Of a DNA stretch of 64,000 nt, positions 61,341-64,000 are shown one piece after another. Position 1 is the stretch's first letter. Every line of letters begins with the position of its first letter. This DNA comes from Mucilaginibacter phyllosphaerae (GTDB lineage: Bacteria > Bacteroidota > Bacteroidia > Sphingobacteriales > Sphingobacteriaceae): the NCBI RefSeq assembly GCF_004378255.1, contig NZ_SNQG01000001.1, positions 744,001-808,000 on the forward strand, written 5' to 3'. The notes under the pieces were generated by a model. The model did no database searches. It saw only the letters and a list, made by a program, of their open reading frames with translations, and was not told where the DNA came from. The position numbers were made by a program, and so were the translations under genes.

Positions 61341-62015
61341 ATGAAGATATTACTGATAGAAGATGAAGTTAAACTGGCCGGCTTTATAAAAATGGCATTA
61401 GAGCAGGCCGGATATGTTACTGACCACGAAACGGACGGAACAGCGGGACTACAAAGTGCAATGATAAATAACTACGACCTCATTCTACTGGACTTGATGC
61501 TACCTTCGCAAAATGGTTTTGATATCTTAAAAAACCTGCGTGCATTTGACAACCATGTGCCGGTAATTATGATTAGTGCTTTAGGCACTACAGACCAGAT
61601 CATTAAAGGGCTGGATGCAGGCGCTAATGATTACTTGAAAAAACCGTTTGAAATGCAGGAACTGCTGGCCCGCGTAAGGGTTTTGCAGCGCCAGCAAACG
61701 CCAAAAAGCACCGCAAGAGTAAGAGTAAACGACCTGGAGATTGATTTACATACCCGCCAGGTAAAACGCGATGAAAAACAGATAAGCCTGAGCAATCGGG
61801 AGTTTTTGTTGTTGGAATACCTGATGTTGAACCCGGATAAAGTGATAACCAAAACACAGATATTAGATAAAGTGTGGAACATGAGTTTTGACCCCGGCAG
61901 TAATGTGATTGAAGTTCATCTGTATCAATTGCGTAAAAAAATCAACGAGGGGTTTGAGCACCATCATATACAAACGGTTATTAATCGTGGCTATACTTTA
62001 AAAACAATCAGCTAA
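61341..62015 (+). CDS. OmpR-family response regulator
   Basis: 224 residues. Receiver domain with phospho-acceptor Asp51 (LILLDLMLPSQNGF), Thr/Ser switch region MISALGTTDQ and Lys101 (DYLKKPF). C-terminal winged helix: LEIDLHTRQVKRDEKQISLS then NREFLLLEYLMLNPDKVITK and HLYQLRKKINEGF. It resembles the CusR/CopR type. It is five bases upstream of its kinase partner. Confidence 0.96.
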   Translation: MKILLIEDEVKLAGFIKMALEQAGYVTDHETDGTAGLQSAMINNYDLILLDLMLPSQNGFDILKNLRAFDNHVPVIMISALGTTDQIIKGLDAGANDYLKKPFEMQELLARVRVLQRQQTPKSTARVRVNDLEIDLHTRQVKRDEKQISLSNREFLLLEYLMLNPDKVITKTQILDKVWNMSFDPGSNVIEVHLYQLRKKINEGFEHHHIQTVINRGYTLKTIS

Positions 62016-62020
62016 ATATT

Positions 62021-63379
62021 ATGCGCCGATATTTTTATAAAGGGCTTAAGTTTAAGATAGCATTGGTATTTAGTGTAGTATTCATTGTTATTAATGTAAT
62101 TTTCAGCAATGTAGTTTACCGCTACTTTAAGGAAGCCTATATAGGCAACTATAATAAGTACCTGTATAATAGGGCTAAAACTATTATTAATCGCACAGAG
62201 ATCAACCCTGATCTGATTGCTTTGCCTGATTCTGGCGAATCAATACGGGTGTTTTATCATGATAATAATAATCTTCCGGTAGTTGTTTTCCAATCGCCCG
62301 GAATTATTGCTCAATTATCCGTTCCTTACCAATCCGGCTTAACAGATAGCCTGGGGCAACATGGCGTTTATTTAAAGAATGAATACGCTGATGGCCGCCC
62401 CGTAGAATTATTTTTAACCGTATCCAATACACAGTTGGTTAAAAAGTTAAATCATCTTTCTTTTTTAATGATAGCAGCAACACTTGCCAGTGTGCTCATA
62501 AGTGCTGTTACAGCTTATCTGGCAGCAGGTTGGTTACTTAAACCAATACGTTTAATAGCTAACGAAGCTGCCGAAATAAACACCAGCCGCTTAAGCACAA
62601 GGTTAAAGGTATCACAAACGCATGACGAATTGCAGCAACTTACCGAAACTATTAATTCCATGATAGCACGCATTGCCGATGAGCAGCAATTGCAAAATAA
62701 TTTCTTTGCAGCGGCATCTCATGAATTACGTACCCCGTTAGCCAACCTGCAGGCAGAAACAGAGCTTTACCTGAGCAAAAGCACCCATACCGACAACCGA
62801 AACCTCTTTATCAGTCACCTGGAAGAAATTAACCGTTTGCAGGAGATCGTTGAACAGTTTTTACTCATCAGCCAGTTTAAACATCAGGGGCTGGCTATCA
62901 ACAAAAAACCTGCAGACCTATCAGACCAACTGCTTAGGGTATTTACGCGTAACCGGTTTTTAGCCCAACGGCTGCAAATAAAAACCACCCTGCACTTTGC
63001 CACAGATATAAAAAGTTTTGAAGTGCATAGTGACAATGATATGCTGGAAGTAGTTTGGCAAAATTTGCTGCAAAATGCTTTAAAATATGCAGAAAGTGGT
63101 TCGGAGGTGATTTGTGAAGTAAAGCAGGAATCATCAAACTTAAATATAACTTTTAAAAACAAAACTAAGGAGAAGCAACTCACAGCGCAAAGCTTAACAG
63201 ATGCATTCACTACCAACCGCTCCTTAAATTCAGGTGCCGGTTTAGGGCTATGGCTCTGTAAGCAAATTATTGATGCGCATAGTGGCTATTTAAACATTAC
63301 AGCTTACGATAATTCTTTTTTAGTTTCCATCACTTTGCCTGACAGTATAACATATTACCCGCAAACACCAGCAGTTTAA
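62021..63379 (+). CDS. Sensor histidine kinase, partner of the adjacent OmpR-type regulator
   Basis: 452 residues. Two transmembrane helices (about 12-31 and 146-170) flank a 110-residue periplasmic sensor region. HAMP follows, then HisKA with His234 (AAASHELRTPLAN) and HATPase with N-box NLLQNALKY (Asn352) and G2 GAGLGL (405-410). The G1 box, normally D-x-G-x-G, reads FKNKTKEK around 378-385, so it is degenerate; some Bacteroidota kinases show this. It forms an operon with the response regulator. Confidence 0.95.
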   Translation: MRRYFYKGLKFKIALVFSVVFIVINVIFSNVVYRYFKEAYIGNYNKYLYNRAKTIINRTEINPDLIALPDSGESIRVFYHDNNNLPVVVFQSPGIIAQLSVPYQSGLTDSLGQHGVYLKNEYADGRPVELFLTVSNTQLVKKLNHLSFLMIAATLASVLISAVTAYLAAGWLLKPIRLIANEAAEINTSRLSTRLKVSQTHDELQQLTETINSMIARIADEQQLQNNFFAAASHELRTPLANLQAETELYLSKSTHTDNRNLFISHLEEINRLQEIVEQFLLISQFKHQGLAINKKPADLSDQLLRVFTRNRFLAQRLQIKTTLHFATDIKSFEVHSDNDMLEVVWQNLLQNALKYAESGSEVICEVKQESSNLNITFKNKTKEKQLTAQSLTDAFTTNRSLNSGAGLGLWLCKQIIDAHSGYLNITAYDNSFLVSITLPDSITYYPQTPAV

Positions 63380-63430
63380 AATATTCGCAAGCATTGCTGT
63401 TTTTGCCGTTATATAAATACCAATGATAAA

Positions 63431-63462
63431 ATAAAACCTGCAAGTGTGTATGCAGGTTTTAT
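63431..63462. terminator. Bidirectional terminator
   Basis: Perfect stem ATAAAACCTGCA / TGCAGGTTTTAT with an eight-base loop, between convergent genes. It gives a T-rich run on both strands. Confidence 0.88.
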
Positions 63463-63499
63463 AATAATTCAGCCCTAATTAATGCTAACGGTTAATAGC

Positions 63500-64000
63500 T
63501 TATTCTGGGCCGTATAACTGCCACTCGCAAACCACCGGCTCCATTGCTTGGTTTTCTATCAGCAAGCGGAAGTACTGCCCCGTTACAGGCTTAAAATTAA
63601 CTACAGAGCCACTACCGCCGGTAACCGTTTTAAGAATGCTTACCCAGGTGTCGCCTTGCTTGTATTGCAATTCCAGTTGCTGTTTCTTATTTTCCCAGGG
63701 ATGCCACGGCTCATCTAATATCATGGTTGATATCAGCGCAGGTTTTTCAAGGTTTACGTCAAGCTTGCCTTTATGGTCGCCTTTTGCAGCTTGCCAGCGT
63801 GTAAGCCGGTTGGCATCTACAGCATTCCTGCCTGCATTTGCAGCATCTTTTTGCGAAGATACAACCACTTGCTTACCAATAACGGGCGACAATGCAGCCT
63901 GTGGCTCACCGGTAAATTGCAAAACTACAACCGTATTGTTTTTATCAGGAGCTGTAGCAGGCAAGTTAATTATGCTGCGGCCAGCAGATGACATCACCTT
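63500..64000 (-). CDS. C-terminal part of a probable GH29 alpha-L-fucosidase (5' end outside window)
   Basis: The minus-strand frame is open to the window edge (reading KVMSSAGRS inward). The visible 167 residues contain NTVVVLQFTGEP, then a discoidin-like (F5/8 type C) module: AANAGRNAVDANRLTRWQAA, ISTMILDEPWHPWENKKQ, GQYFRLLIENQAMEPVVCEW, ending QLYGPE. Many exported GH29 fucosidases of Bacteroidota end this way. The catalytic domain lies outside the window, so the family call is inferred. It is convergent with the kinase across a bidirectional terminator. Confidence 0.75.
   Translation of the reverse strand, partial: KVMSSAGRSIINLPATAPDKNNTVVVLQFTGEPQAALSPVIGKQVVVSSQKDAANAGRNAVDANRLTRWQAAKGDHKGKLDVNLEKPALISTMILDEPWHPWENKKQQLELQYKQGDTWVSILKTVTGGSGSVVNFKPVTGQYFRLLIENQAMEPVVCEWQLYGPE

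Overview
The window reads as a chromosome segment from a member of the Bacteroidota, most like the Sphingobacteriaceae (Pedobacter/Mucilaginibacter type). The signs are two type IX secretion (T9SS) components (PorT next to ubiE, and a PorG-like protein in the nadK-uppS-bamA-ompH-ompH-murI cluster), SatD plus DUF3307, promoters of the TTTG-N20-TATATTTR type without strong Shine-Dalgarno sequences, and intergenic palindromes typical of this phylum. Family calls come from motif recognition; no database was searched.

Left host part (1-31.1 kb). A complex I operon end (nuoL fragment, nuoM, nuoN) is followed by an ammonium transporter. On the minus strand lies an envelope cluster: CBS protein, NAD kinase, PorG-like protein, an ExbD, undecaprenyl diphosphate synthase, BamA, two OmpH/Skp chaperones and glutamate racemase. 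Metabolic genes follow (hydrolase, YqeY, SDR, aldo/keto reductase, thioredoxin-like protein, Gfo/Idh/MocA oxidoreductase), then satD-DUF3307 behind three palindromes at an exact 29-bp period, and ubiE-porT. An S24 (CI/LexA-like) repressor at 25 kb has small divergent genes. A histidine kinase, an RRM protein, a lipoprotein and a beta-barrel protein complete this part.

Prophage-like block (31.1-58.5 kb). It holds terminase small and large subunits, a tail-assembly-chaperone-like gene with an apparent -1 frameshift, tail proteins, tape measure, ClpP-like protease, major capsid protein, portal, connector-like protein, collagen-like and beta-helix fibres, muramidase and small membrane proteins. 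I see no integrase, replication gene or repressor inside it. Its promoter carries the same 16-bp palindrome (TAAAGA-N4-TCTTTA) found beside the S24 repressor 5.4 kb away, which suggests that repressor controls the block. AT-rich accessory genes sit in several slots: 33.2-34.3 kb behind a 148-bp perfect direct repeat, a two-gene HEPN-like module at 36 kb, a duplicated module of membrane protein + tape-measure relic + antisense small ORF at 41.6-44.5 kb, and an FkbM methyltransferase at 56.5 kb. Long GC-rich palindromes decorate most late-gene junctions.

Right host part (58.5-64 kb). Two tRNA-Leu genes, a Ycf48-like exported protein, a tRNA-Lys with terminator, an exported protein with two related domains, an OmpR-type response regulator with its histidine kinase, and the C-terminal end of a probable GH29 alpha-L-fucosidase running off the right edge.
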